The notes below the pieces were generated by a model that worked only from the letters and a program-made list of their open reading frames with translations, had not been told where the DNA came from and ran no database searches. This document shows, piece after piece, positions 1 through 8,735 of a DNA stretch of 64,000 bases. The position numbers were made by a program, and so were the translations under genes. The stretch comes from Sulfuritalea sp. (GTDB taxonomy: Bacteria > Pseudomonadota > Gammaproteobacteria > Burkholderiales > Rhodocyclaceae), in NCBI GenBank assembly GCA_030651305.1, contig JAUSCI010000028.1, forward strand, positions 24,633 to 88,632. Reading direction: 5' to 3'. Position 1 is the first letter of the stretch. Every line of letters begins with the position of its first letter.

Positions 1-959
1 CCTGCGGCGCGGACCAGAAAATCAAGCCAGGGCAGGTGCCTGCGCAGCACGCGTTGCTGCCGATGCCCGATCAATGGATTGAAAATGCCGTGACGCGAAA
101 AAAACTGGCGCGGATTTTTCTTCACCCAAAGCCATGAGCCCATTTCCAGCGTGAGCGGCAAAAAGATCCGACCGGGATGAGTTGCCTGCCGGTACAGATG
201 ATCCCATAGGTCGCCGTGAGTCAGGTATTGGCAGCTTTGTGGTTCGAACAGGTAATTGTGGTTCATATGCGTCTGGTCGAAGATTTCCTTCAGTGCATGA
301 ATCTCGGCCAAGTGCTCGACAGGAACAGCGGTGTGGGCATAGGGGAACCACAGGCGGTCGTGCAGTCCAAAGCCGGAATGACAGTCGAGCGCAAGGCTGA
401 ATTCGTGCGGCAGCAACTCTTCTTCGACAATCCGGCAAACGGCCTGGTTCTCTGCTTCCATCGGAGCGCCGCGCGGCCCTTGGTACCAGGGCAGCCCAGA
501 ACTGATACGCTGGCCGCCGATCAGAAACGGCACGCGCTCCGTCGACTCGAGCGGAGCGTTGCGCATCAGGTCGATGCCGCTGGGATTGGCGCGCGTGCCG
601 CGCCACATGCCGCCCGGGTTGACAATGGGCATGAAGACGAGGCGCACCGATTCCAGTTGCCGATGCAGTACGGTGTCCCAGCGCAGGCGCGCCACCAGGC
701 TCTGTAAATAGGCCAGGACGACCCCGGTACCGATGCGTTCGAGGCCATGCACCCCACCGAAAAAGCCGACGGCGGGAACGTCCGGACTGGGATTGCCAAT
801 GCATACGGCATAGACCGGGAAGCGCCGTGCGTCGCTCATTACATCGCAAACGACTCGTGCCGCCAGATGAGGAGCACCCTCCGCGATGATGCGTTCGAGT
901 TCGTCTAGTTCAGGCAGTTCGCGCGGCAAGGTATCTATTCGGAGACAGGGCAGCGGCAA
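1..959 (-). CDS. M14-family zinc carboxypeptidase / aspartoacylase-like protein (3' end outside window)
   Basis: The frame is open from about 1034 down to base 2, so the C-terminus lies outside the window; 319 residues are visible. Zinc-binding motifs of the M14 fold are present: HGLE at residues 71-74 (within FFGGVHGLERIG) and a later DCHSGFG with His near residue 194. No ATG lies near the natural N-terminus. I chose TTG at 959 because GAGG stands about 6 bases before it; the first in-frame ATG (839) would remove a well-formed stretch (LERIIAEGAPHLAARVV). M14 enzymes hydrolyse peptide or amide bonds with one zinc; the substrate is not deducible here. It diverges from sixA. Family confidence is good, the start is uncertain. 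Confidence 0.72.
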   Translation of the reverse strand, partial: MPLPCLRIDTLPRELPELDELERIIAEGAPHLAARVVCDVMSDARRFPVYAVCIGNPSPDVPAVGFFGGVHGLERIGTGVVLAYLQSLVARLRWDTVLHRQLESVRLVFMPIVNPGGMWRGTRANPSGIDLMRNAPLESTERVPFLIGGQRISSGLPWYQGPRGAPMEAENQAVCRIVEEELLPHEFSLALDCHSGFGLHDRLWFPYAHTAVPVEHLAEIHALKEIFDQTHMNHNYLFEPQSCQYLTHGDLWDHLYRQATHPGRIFLPLTLEMGSWLWVKKNPRQFFSRHGIFNPLIGHRQQRVLRRHLPWLDFLVRAA

Positions 960-1092
960 GGATACCTCAAGCGCAGAACCAGTCGCATTGCCGGCGGCTG
1001 CACATTCTTGGATGTTGATAATTGGGCAGACTTGTCACGCCGTTGTCACGCGCATGACCTACTCTCGCTGGCTCACCCACACGGAGACAAAA

Positions 1093-1545
1093 GTGGATCT
1101 GATTTTGTGGCGCCATGCCGAAGCAAAGCAAGCCACCGGCGCGGTAGCCGACGCCGCACGGGAGCTTACCGCAGGAGGACTCAGGCACGCGCAACAGATG
1201 GCCGAGTGGCTTCTTCAGCAGCGACTGCGCGACCCTGTGGTGCTGTCGGGTCCCGCGCGACGAGCCATGCAGACCGCGCAGACGCTTGGCCTGCCGGTCA
1301 AGGTCAAGACGCAACTCGGCGTCGGCGCCAGCGTTGCCGACTTGCTCGGTGCTGCCGAATGGCCGGATCGCCCCGGCGCGATCATCCTGGTCAGCCATCA
1401 GCCGGCGCTTGGACGATTGGCTTCGCTTCTGCTGGCAGGCACCGAGGCCGACTGGACAATAAAGAAGGCGGGGGTCTGGTGGTTCACCAACCGTGTCCGC
1501 CACGACGAAACTCAGACCGTGTTGCGCGGGGTGCGCAATCCGTGA
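1093..1545 (+). CDS. sixA: Phosphohistidine phosphatase SixA
   Basis: A 150-residue protein of the histidine phosphatase (phosphoglycerate-mutase-like) superfamily. It begins at GTG 1093 with GGAG at 1083-1086 and opens VDLILWRHAEAK, the RHA/RHG catalytic motif. LSGPARRAMQTA supplies the second arginine and LVSHQPALG the second catalytic histidine. Length fits SixA, which removes phosphate from histidine phosphotransfer domains. A longer frame begins at 886 but its first part lacks family similarity and overlaps the divergent peptidase promoter. It lies upstream of a large two-component/chemotaxis block, which suits a phosphohistidine phosphatase, although sixA is often found away from its targets. 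The gene end is followed at once by a repeat copy and a gene relic. Confidence 0.85.
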   Translation: MDLILWRHAEAKQATGAVADAARELTAGGLRHAQQMAEWLLQQRLRDPVVLSGPARRAMQTAQTLGLPVKVKTQLGVGASVADLLGAAEWPDRPGAIILVSHQPALGRLASLLLAGTEADWTIKKAGVWWFTNRVRHDETQTVLRGVRNP

Positions 1546-1553
1546 TGGGTCAT

Positions 1554-1581
1554 TCAAGAGTCGGCGCTGGTGATACGGCGA
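1554..1581 (+). repeat. Interspersed palindromic repeat, copy 1
   Basis: Contains GAGTCG at 1558-1563 and CGACTC at 1579-1584 as inverted arms around a 15-base centre (GCGCTGGTGATACGG). The core is identical to the copy at 13879. Read on the other strand it belongs to a family with core CCAGCRCCGACTCTT found throughout the window. Confidence 0.8.
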
Positions 1582-1656
1582 CTCAAGGTATCGGAAAGGC
1601 CGAACAGCAGCGCGCCTGTTGGCAGAGCCTGGCGGATCAATACGTCGTCTTTTGCT
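1579..1656 (-). pseudogene. Relic of a yhhN-like (lysoplasmalogenase family) gene
   Basis: On the minus strand about 26 codons read DDVLIRQALPTGALLFG then LSDTL. The intact yhhN gene at 13907-14575 has GDALIRWGPLVGALLFG then FSDTL at the corresponding place. The DNA also matches: GGCGCGCTGCTGTTCGGC and the following bases differ at about one site in 29. No start, stop or other part of the gene is present, and the relic abuts a repeat copy just as the intact gene's end does. I read it as a leftover of a duplicated or displaced yhhN copy. Short length limits confidence. Confidence 0.6.
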
Positions 1657-1703
1657 TCCGGTATAGTCAGCCTTCGGCATTCAGACTCGTTTCCAGGCGG
1701 CGC

Positions 1704-2642
1704 ATGAAAATTCTCCTTGTTGAAGATACTCGGGCGGTCGCTGCAGTGATGGCGGCGCGTCTGGGCTCCTTTGGTCATGAAGTAAGTCTTGCCGAGAATG
1801 GTCAGGTGGCATTCGAGAAGTTCCGCGAGTCACCGCCTGATCTGGTATTGATGGACATCGAGATGCCGGTGATGAACGGCTTCGAGGCCACCAACCGGAT
1901 TCGCGCCTTCGAAGCGACACAGAAGTGGGCATGGACGCCGATCATTTTTCTGACGGCATCCGATACGCCGGAAAACCTGGTCACTGCGATTGAGGCCGGG
2001 GGCGACGATTTTCTGGCCAAAGGCCTGTCAGAAAAGGTTCTGCACGCAAAGATGAATGCCCTGGCGCGCATTGCGGCGATGCGCCGGCAACTGTCGATCG
2101 CAAATCTCAAACTCGAACAGCAGGCCAGTCGCGACGGCCTGACCGGTTTGTTCAATCGTCGCTGGATGGATCTCAATCTCGACCTGGCCTGGGCGCAGTG
2201 CATACGCAACGGCGCCCCGTTCGCCCTGCTGATGCTGGATGTAGACAATTTCAAGAAATACAACGATCACTATGGACATCTGGCCGGTGATGACTGCCTG
2301 CGCGCAATCGCCAATGCTATTGAAACCGCAGTCGCCGAGGCCAATGCCGAAGGCTTGTCGAAGGAGGCATTTGCCGCGCGTTATGGCGGCGAGGAATTCG
2401 CCGTCGTGATGCCCTCGATCTCGGCGGCGGCCTACGCAGAAATCGCCGCACGCGTTGTCGAATCGGTGCGCAAGCTGCGGATTCCGCATGAGCAAAACGA
2501 AGCGTGGGGTATCGTCACTGCATCGATTGGCGGCAGCCGCCGCGAATCGGCGTCAGGCGCCTCGGTCATGGTGTTCCGCGATGCCGATGCAGGGCTCTAC
2601 CGTGCAAAGGAGAACGGCCGCAATCGTTGCGAACTGAGCTAG
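1704..2642 (+). CDS. Response regulator with GGDEF domain (diguanylate cyclase)
   Basis: A 312-residue protein with an N-terminal receiver domain (residues 1-120; MKILLVEDT acidic pair, phospho-acceptor in LVLMDIEMP, conserved Thr in FLTASD) and a C-terminal GGDEF domain (about 140-310). The active site reads RYGGEEF near residue 229 and the metal site LMLDVDNFKKYND, so it should make cyclic di-GMP when phosphorylated. The frame extends upstream of 1704 without family similarity, and the receiver begins exactly at this ATG. It is the first gene of the + strand signalling block, 71 bases before cheY. CheA of this cluster is a plausible phosphodonor, which is inference from position only. Confidence 0.9.
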   Translation: MKILLVEDTRAVAAVMAARLGSFGHEVSLAENGQVAFEKFRESPPDLVLMDIEMPVMNGFEATNRIRAFEATQKWAWTPIIFLTASDTPENLVTAIEAGGDDFLAKGLSEKVLHAKMNALARIAAMRRQLSIANLKLEQQASRDGLTGLFNRRWMDLNLDLAWAQCIRNGAPFALLMLDVDNFKKYNDHYGHLAGDDCLRAIANAIETAVAEANAEGLSKEAFAARYGGEEFAVVMPSISAAAYAEIAARVVESVRKLRIPHEQNEAWGIVTASIGGSRRESASGASVMVFRDADAGLYRAKENGRNRCELS

Positions 2643-2713
2643 TCGTATGGCTCAAGGCGGAATTGCGCTGTTTTGTTGTAACCTGCTACCCAATCCCTGC
2701 GGGGAGTTTCCTT

Positions 2714-3079
2714 ATGCTCAAAACCATTCTTGCCGTCGATGATTCTGCATCCATTCGCCAGATGGTCGCCTTTATCCTCAGGAGTTCCGGTTACGAGGTG
2801 ATCGAAGCAGTCGATGGCATGGATGGCTTGGAAAAAGCCAAGGCGAGGAGCTTCAACCTGATTCTTACCGACCAGAACATGCCGCGCATGGACGGGCTGA
2901 CTCTGGTCAGGACTTTGCGTGCGCTGACTCAGTACTCCACCACGCCAATCCTGATCCTGACCACCGAGTCATCGGCTGCCATGAAGGCACAAGGCAGGGC
3001 CGCGGGAGCAACGGGTTGGCTGGTCAAGCCCTTTGATCCGCTAAAGCTGGTCGAAGTGGTAAGAACAATCATCGGCTAA
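2714..3079 (+). CDS. cheY: Single-domain response regulator CheY
   Basis: A 121-residue stand-alone receiver: MLKTILAVDDSASIRQMV with the acidic pair, LILTDQNMPRMDG with the phospho-Asp, LTTESS with the switch Thr/Ser, and LVKPFDP with the conserved Lys. GGGGAG at 2701-2706 precedes the ATG. It sits 29 bases before cheA, the usual place for the CheY partner. CheA phosphorylates CheY, which then controls a motor; no flagellar genes are nearby, so the motor is unknown. An earlier in-frame start (2504) would overlap the cyclase gene and adds nothing recognisable. Confidence 0.92.
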   Translation: MLKTILAVDDSASIRQMVAFILRSSGYEVIEAVDGMDGLEKAKARSFNLILTDQNMPRMDGLTLVRTLRALTQYSTTPILILTTESSAAMKAQGRAAGATGWLVKPFDPLKLVEVVRTIIG

Positions 3080-3108
3080 GTCGGTCCAGACCACGACCGG
3101 AAGGCAAC

Positions 3109-5226
3109 ATGCCGATTGACATGACCCAGTTCTATCAGGTGTTCTTCGAGGAGACTCAGGAACACCTGGACAGCATGGAGTCGCTGTTGCTGAATCTGGA
3201 CATCAGCCATCCCGACGCCGAGCAGCTCAACGCCATTTTTCGCGCGGCGCATTCGATCAAAGGCTCGGCCGGCACCTTCGGTTTTACCGATTTGGCCGAG
3301 GTCACCCATGTGCTCGAGACTCTTCTCGATCGCATTCGCAAGGGTGATCTGCCTCTGCGCCCGGCAATGATCGATGCTTTTCTCGCTGCCAGAGACGTCT
3401 TGCAAGGTCTGCTGGCCGCGCGGCGTGGCGAAGGGGTCGCCGACCCGTTGCAGGTAGCCGCGATGTGCAAACGTCTCTCCGAACTGACCGTATGCGAGCC
3501 GCCGCCGGTTCCGGTTGTCGCGGTGAAGGTGGAAATGCCGGCGGCGCCAAAGGAGTCAGCCGGGGAACTGGATGTCAGTTTTGTTCTCGACATGGATGCA
3601 GGCGCGGCCGCCATCGCAGTCGACAACCTGGTCGCGGAATTGGGTCGGCGCTGGACTGTTGCGGTTAGCGAGCGGGCCAGCTCAGTCACAAGCCCATGGC
3701 GTTTGCGCATTGCCGCGGAGGCCGATCCGGATATCGTCCGCAGCATGCTGGAATTCATTGCACGAAGTGACAGCATTCGCATCGGCCCGGCGGGGTCCCT
3801 GGCGTTTGCCGGAGGTGATGTCGATGGCGCCTATGGCTTGTTCAGCAATGAGGTGGTTGCTGAAGTGGCGGCCGTTGCCGATTCCTCCAGGATTGAGTTG
3901 CCCCCGCCAAAGGGTGCTGCCGCCGTGCCGCCAGCACCGACTCTTGCTGTCGGCAAGGATGCCGTCGAGCTGAAGCCAATATCCGGCGCAGACGGGCGTT
4001 CCACGCCCAGGCCTGCGGTGGCACCGGAAAGCTCGATCCGCGTCGATGTGGTCAAGGTCGATCAACTCGTGAATCTGATCGGCGAGCTGGTGATTACACA
4101 TTCCATGCTTGCGCAGTCTGCCGCGACGCTCGACCCGGTGAAGTTCGAACGTCTGCACAATGGGCTGGCGCAATTGGAGCGGAATACCCGTGACATCCAG
4201 GAATCGGTGCTGTCGATCCGCATGCTGCCGATGTCGGTGGTGTTCTCGCGCTTCCCGCGCGTGGTGCATGATCTCGCCCAGAAGCTGGGCAAACAGGTCG
4301 AGCTCAAGACCATCGGCGAAGACACGGAACTGGACAAGGGTCTGATTGAGCGCATCAGTGATCCGATGACCCATCTGGTGCGCAACAGCCTCGATCACGG
4401 CATCGAGATGCCCGAGCAGCGTATCGCCATTGGCAAAACGCCAAGCGGCACCATTACGCTCAAGGCGTATCACCAGGGCGGCAGCGTTGTCATCGAAGTG
4501 GGCGACGACGGCGCCGGGCTCAATCGTCCGAAGATTCTCGCCAAGGCCCGCGAAAAAGGCCTCGCCGTACATGACGAGATGAGCGATGGCGAGGTCTGGC
4601 TGCTGATTTTCGAGCCGGGATTCTCTACCGCCGATAAGGTCACCGAAGTCTCCGGGCGAGGTGTCGGCATGGATGTCGTCAAACGCAACATCATGGCGCT
4701 GGAAGGCCGGGTCGAGATCGAGTCCACGGCCGGCATCGGCACCCGCATGACCGTGCGCCTGCCGCTTACGCTGGCGATCCTCGACGGCATGTCGGTCGCC
4801 GTGGGACGCGAAACCTACATCATTCCGCTGGGTTATGTCATCGAGTCGCTGCAAGCCGAGCGGGCGATGATCAAGAGCGTATCGGGGGTCGCGCGCCTGA
4901 TCAATGTGCGCGGCGAGTATTTGCCGGTAGTGGCCCTTTACGAGATTTTCGGAATTCCCGATGCCGTCACGCAGTTCGATGAAGGCATCATGGTGGTGCT
5001 TGAGGCCGACGGCACCAAAGCGGCTTTGTTCATCGACGCTCTGGTCGGCCACCAGCAGGTAGTGATCAAGAGCCTTGAGTCCAATTACCGCAAAGTTAAC
5101 GGGATATCAGGTGCTACCATCATGGGCGACGGCCACGTGGCACTGATTCTTGATGTGGCGGCACTGGTACAGATGGCAAGAATGGCCCTGCCTGAGGTCG
5201 ACTCAAGTGGTGGACCCGATGAATAA
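3109..5226 (+). CDS. cheA: Chemotaxis histidine kinase CheA
   Basis: A 705-residue kinase with the CheA order. The P1 phosphotransfer domain has His48 in AAHSIKGSAG. A variable middle region (about 150-270) is followed by a Pro/Ala linker, then the dimerisation domain (IRVDVVKVDQLVNLIGELV), a catalytic ATPase with N box LVRNSLDHGIE, G1 VGDDGAGL and G2 GRGVGMDVV, and a C-terminal CheW-like domain. GGAAGG precedes the ATG. It autophosphorylates and passes phosphate to CheY and CheB under receptor control. The linker at residues 273-280 (VPPAPTLA) is encoded by a copy of the window's interspersed repeat. All catalytic boxes appear intact. Confidence 0.95.
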   Translation: MPIDMTQFYQVFFEETQEHLDSMESLLLNLDISHPDAEQLNAIFRAAHSIKGSAGTFGFTDLAEVTHVLETLLDRIRKGDLPLRPAMIDAFLAARDVLQGLLAARRGEGVADPLQVAAMCKRLSELTVCEPPPVPVVAVKVEMPAAPKESAGELDVSFVLDMDAGAAAIAVDNLVAELGRRWTVAVSERASSVTSPWRLRIAAEADPDIVRSMLEFIARSDSIRIGPAGSLAFAGGDVDGAYGLFSNEVVAEVAAVADSSRIELPPPKGAAAVPPAPTLAVGKDAVELKPISGADGRSTPRPAVAPESSIRVDVVKVDQLVNLIGELVITHSMLAQSAATLDPVKFERLHNGLAQLERNTRDIQESVLSIRMLPMSVVFSRFPRVVHDLAQKLGKQVELKTIGEDTELDKGLIERISDPMTHLVRNSLDHGIEMPEQRIAIGKTPSGTITLKAYHQGGSVVIEVGDDGAGLNRPKILAKAREKGLAVHDEMSDGEVWLLIFEPGFSTADKVTEVSGRGVGMDVVKRNIMALEGRVEIESTAGIGTRMTVRLPLTLAILDGMSVAVGRETYIIPLGYVIESLQAERAMIKSVSGVARLINVRGEYLPVVALYEIFGIPDAVTQFDEGIMVVLEADGTKAALFIDALVGHQQVVIKSLESNYRKVNGISGATIMGDGHVALILDVAALVQMARMALPEVDSSGGPDE
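3921..3946 (-). repeat. Interspersed repeat inside cheA, copy 2
   Basis: Matches the repeat consensus with about four differences in 26 by eye, keeping the core CCAGCACCGACTCTTG. It lies in frame in the linker before the CheA dimerisation domain and encodes VPPAPTL. Confidence 0.7.
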
Positions 5227-5241
5227 GCGAGCGGGGTGCGA

Positions 5242-5754
5242 ATGATGGTTCAGCATGGTGCGGTCAAGGGCCATGACGCAGGCGAAGGTGGCGGCCAAAC
5301 CCTGGAATTTCTGACCTTCACCCTGGGGCCGGAGGAGTATGCAATCGATATCCTCAAGGTGCAGGAAATTCGCGGCTATGAGGCGCCCACTACCATTGCC
5401 AATGCACCGGACTTTCTCAAGGGTGTGATCAATCTGCGCGGCATCATCGTGCCGATCGTCGATCTGCGCATCAAATTCAATATCGGCAAGGCTGAGTACA
5501 CGCCCTTTACAGTGGTGATCATTCTCAATATCGGTTTGCGTGTGGTCGGCGTCGTGGTCGACAGCGTGTCTGATGTCACCATGTTGCGCCAAGAACAGAT
5601 ACGTCCCGCACCCGAGTTCGCCGCGACGGTCAATACCAGGTACATCAATGGCCTGGCTACCATCGGCGAGCGCATGCTCATCGTCATGGACATCGACCAA
5701 CTGATGCTGTCCCATGAGATGGCATTGGTTGATGCCGCCCACCACGCACAATAA
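5242..5754 (+). CDS. cheW: Chemotaxis coupling protein CheW
   Basis: A 170-residue CheW domain: [20 protein letters not shown] opens the fold, [16 protein letters not shown] is the hallmark segment, and [12 protein letters not shown] follows. CheW bridges receptors and CheA. I prefer ATG 5242, 5-6 bases after GCGGGG at 5231-5236; GTG 5236 and ATG 5245 are alternatives. It follows cheA by 15 bases and precedes the receptor gene, so these are likely co-transcribed. A region of about 20 residues rich in Gly/His/Ala precedes the domain. Confidence 0.93.
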   Translation: MMVQHGAVKGHDAGEGGGQTLEFLTFTLGPEEYAIDILKVQEIRGYEAPTTIANAPDFLKGVINLRGIIVPIVDLRIKFNIGKAEYTPFTVVIILNIGLRVVGVVVDSVSDVTMLRQEQIRPAPEFAATVNTRYINGLATIGERMLIVMDIDQLMLSHEMALVDAAHHAQ

Positions 5755-5780
5755 TCATCGCATCCCGCGAGGAGCAAAAA

Positions 5781-8630
5781 ATGAGAAGCAGCCCGCCCCT
5801 GACCCAGAACGAAATCATGCTGACCGATGCCACGCTGATGGTGTCGAAGACCGATCTCAAGGGCCAGATTGTTTATGCCAACCAGGATTTCCTTGACATA
5901 AGCGGCTTCGGCGAGAGCGAACTGATCGGCCAACCGCACAGCATCGTCCGCCATCCGGATATGCCCGAGGAGGTCTTCGCCGACTTGTGGAGCACGCTCA
6001 AGCAAGGACGTCCGTGGACCGGCTACATCAAGAATCGCAGCAAGAGCGGCGACTATTACTGGGTGCTCGCCGACGCCACGCCGGTTTGGGAGAATCACCA
6101 GATCACCGCCTACATGGCGGTGGGACGAAAGGCCAACCGCGAGGCCTTGGCTGCCCATGAGGCGGTCTACCGCCAGTTCCGCGAGAAGCGTCAGGGCAAT
6201 CTGCGCATGCAGACAGGGGTGGCGGTCAAAGGCCGCGGGCCGCTATGGCAGAACAAGCCGATCAGCCTGAAGATGGGCTTGGTGCTCGGCTTTCTGGCCA
6301 TGGCGCTGATCGTGCAGGGAATTCTGGGCATCGTCGCGGTATCGCGGACCAACGAGGCCATCGGCGACATCTATGAGCGTCGAACGGAGCCGGTACGCAT
6401 CGTCGGCCGAATCGGCAAACTGATGGCTGACGATCGCGCGCAGATCATGCTCGCGATGCAGCACGATCCAACCAATCCGCAGTCCGCGGCAATGCGGGCC
6501 CACCCGATGCCAGAACAGCATGCCCAAGTGAAGAAGGATATCGCGGAGATCACAGCGCTATGGACGGACTACCAGAAGGCCATCCATAGCGAAAGTAACC
6601 GCACGAACGCTGACGCCTATGCCCAGGCGGTCAGGAAATACATCCAGGAAGGATTGCTACCGGCCGTTCAGGCACAGCAGAATGGCTCTTTCGATACAGC
6701 CACCCTGCTGCTGCTGCAGACGATCAATCCGCTGTATGCGGATGCATCCGCCAAGGCCGACAGCATTTTCAGGTACCACACCGATCGCGCTCGCGAGCAG
6801 TTCGTCGAGTCGCAGACGGAGTACGAGCTGGTTCGCCTGGCGACCATCGTCGTGGTGCTTGCGGTCACCGGTTCGGCGATCTTTCTGGCATTGATGCTGA
6901 TCCGCTCGATTACCCTTCCGCTGTCGCAGGTAGTGGAGACGCTCAACAATGTGGCGCAGGGCAATTACAAGAACCTCGTCGATGTCAGCCGCAACGATGA
7001 ACTCGGCAAAGCTTTGCAGGGCCTCCAGTCGATGCAGACGCGGCTTGGGTTTGAGGTCATGGAAACGAAGCGTCAGGCAGACGAAATGACGCGAATCAAG
7101 ATCGCGCTCGACAGCGTCAGTACGCCGGTACGCATCGCCGATCCGGCGGGCCAGGTCATCTACGCCAACCCCGCCTTGATTGACACACTGCGCCGCATCG
7201 AACCGAACCTGAAAGCGCAGAACCCGACCTTCAGCGTCGATGGCTTTGTCGGCAGCAGCATCGGCAACTTGTATGCGGACCCGGAAGCCGCCTTGAAACG
7301 CCTGGCGACGCTTACCGCTACCACCGAGACCGTCATGGACATCGGCGGCCGCACCTACCGTGTTGCCACCAGCCCGGTGTTCAACCAGGACGGCGAGCGC
7401 CTCGGGTCGGTCGGCGAATGGCAGGGCCTGACGGCTCAACTCCTGGTGGAAAAGGAAATCTCCGCGATCGTGGAGAGCGCCGGTGCGGGTCATCTGGATG
7501 GCCGCATCGAACTCGCCGGCAAGGACGGCTTCTTTCTCAAGCTGGCTCAAGGCATCAACGGGCTGCTTGGTACCACCCAACAGGCTTTGCTCGCAACCTC
7601 CGAAGTGCTGTCTCGCGTCTCCCGGGGTGATCTGACACAAACCGTCGAAACCAATTACTCGGGCATATTCGGCCAGTTGAAAGACGACACCAACACCACC
7701 ATCGAGCGCTTGCGCGAGGTGGTCGGGCGCATCAAGGAGGCCGCCGAGACGATCGACATCGCGTCGCAGGAGATCGCTGCCGGCAACATGGATCTGTCCA
7801 ACCGTACCGAAGAGCAGGCCAGCAGCCTCCAGGAGACGGCAAGCTCGATGGAAGAGATCAACGCCACGGTGAAGAACAATGCCGCGACTTCGAAGCAGGC
7901 CAACGACCTGGCCAAGAACTCGAACCAGATCGCGACGCATGGCGTGCAGGTCGTCCAGCAGGTGGTGGAGACAATGAACGGCATTCAGGCCAGTTCGAAA
8001 AAGATTGCCGACATCATCGGCGTAATCGACAACATTGCCTTCCAGACCAACATTCTGGCCTTGAATGCGGCGGTGGAAGCTGCGCGCGCCGGCGAACAGG
8101 GGCGCGGCTTTGCCGTGGTGGCGGCGGAAGTGCGCAGCCAGGCGCAGCGCAGCGCGACGGCGGCGAAAGAGATCAAGGCGCTGATCGCGGAATCAGCGGA
8201 AAAGGTGGAAGGTGGTGCCCGCCTGGTGCGGGAGGCAGGCGGCACGATGGGCGACGTGGTGACGAGCTTTGATCTGGTCGCCAGTCTGGTCACGGAGATC
8301 GCGGATGCGAGCCGTGAGCAAAGCAGCGGCATCGAGCAGGTGACGCAGGCGGTGGGACAGATGGATGAGGTGACGCAGCAGAATGCAGCGCTGGTAGAGC
8401 AGGCGGCGGCGGCGGCCGAGAGCCTGGAGGAGCAGGCCCGCGGTCTGGTGCAGACGGTGCGGATGTTCAAGCTGGCCGAGGGCGAGGGACGCGTGATGCC
8501 GGCCCCGGTGCTGCGCGATGCCACGCCGAAACAGCTGGCGAGTGTCCGTCCGCAGGCCAGGCGACCTGCAGCGCGCAAGATTCCACCCTTCCATCTGGGA
8601 GATTCGGGCGAAGAATGGGAGGAATTCTGA
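5781..8630 (+). CDS. Methyl-accepting chemotaxis protein with N-terminal PAS and internal PAS-like domain
   Basis: A 949-residue receptor. An Aer-like PAS domain (about 15-130, IVYANQDFLDISGFGESELIG) is followed by TM1 (about 165-187), a periplasmic segment, TM2 (about 350-374), HAMP, a second PAS-like part (from 441, RIADPAGQVIYANPAL) and the signalling hairpin. The hairpin tip near residue 747 reads NIAFQTNILALNAAVEAARA. The protein ends EEWEEF, matching the xWxxF tether used by CheR/CheB. A cytoplasmic PAS before the first helix suggests redox or energy sensing as in Aer, and the periplasmic part could sense a ligand. GAGGAG at about 5768 precedes ATG 5781. It lies between cheW and cheR. 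Confidence 0.93.
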   Translation: MRSSPPLTQNEIMLTDATLMVSKTDLKGQIVYANQDFLDISGFGESELIGQPHSIVRHPDMPEEVFADLWSTLKQGRPWTGYIKNRSKSGDYYWVLADATPVWENHQITAYMAVGRKANREALAAHEAVYRQFREKRQGNLRMQTGVAVKGRGPLWQNKPISLKMGLVLGFLAMALIVQGILGIVAVSRTNEAIGDIYERRTEPVRIVGRIGKLMADDRAQIMLAMQHDPTNPQSAAMRAHPMPEQHAQVKKDIAEITALWTDYQKAIHSESNRTNADAYAQAVRKYIQEGLLPAVQAQQNGSFDTATLLLLQTINPLYADASAKADSIFRYHTDRAREQFVESQTEYELVRLATIVVVLAVTGSAIFLALMLIRSITLPLSQVVETLNNVAQGNYKNLVDVSRNDELGKALQGLQSMQTRLGFEVMETKRQADEMTRIKIALDSVSTPVRIADPAGQVIYANPALIDTLRRIEPNLKAQNPTFSVDGFVGSSIGNLYADPEAALKRLATLTATTETVMDIGGRTYRVATSPVFNQDGERLGSVGEWQGLTAQLLVEKEISAIVESAGAGHLDGRIELAGKDGFFLKLAQGINGLLGTTQQALLATSEVLSRVSRGDLTQTVETNYSGIFGQLKDDTNTTIERLREVVGRIKEAAETIDIASQEIAAGNMDLSNRTEEQASSLQETASSMEEINATVKNNAATSKQANDLAKNSNQIATHGVQVVQQVVETMNGIQASSKKIADIIGVIDNIAFQTNILALNAAVEAARAGEQGRGFAVVAAEVRSQAQRSATAAKEIKALIAESAEKVEGGARLVREAGGTMGDVVTSFDLVASLVTEIADASREQSSGIEQVTQAVGQMDEVTQQNAALVEQAAAAAESLEEQARGLVQTVRMFKLAEGEGRVMPAPVLRDATPKQLASVRPQARRPAARKIPPFHLGDSGEEWEEF

Positions 8631-8735
8631 TTGTCCGCGATCAAGCCCGCCGGCTTGGATGTCACTTCAGTGGGTCCGGCCATCATCCGGCCCGATCGAT
8701 AGCCGCACGGCGAACCTCGGCCTGGTGAATCGACA

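Noticed and set aside
3682..5052. Long open frame antisense to cheA
   Set aside because: It is the complement of strongly conserved CheA codons with G/C-rich third positions; its translation is His/Asp/Arg-rich and matches nothing.
6657..7940. Long open frame antisense to the chemoreceptor
   Set aside because: Same codon-bias shadow effect; the sense strand encodes HAMP, PAS and signalling domains.
8631..8735. Small open frame between the receptor and cheR
   Set aside because: It starts with TTG, has about 23 codons, no ribosome site and no similarity.
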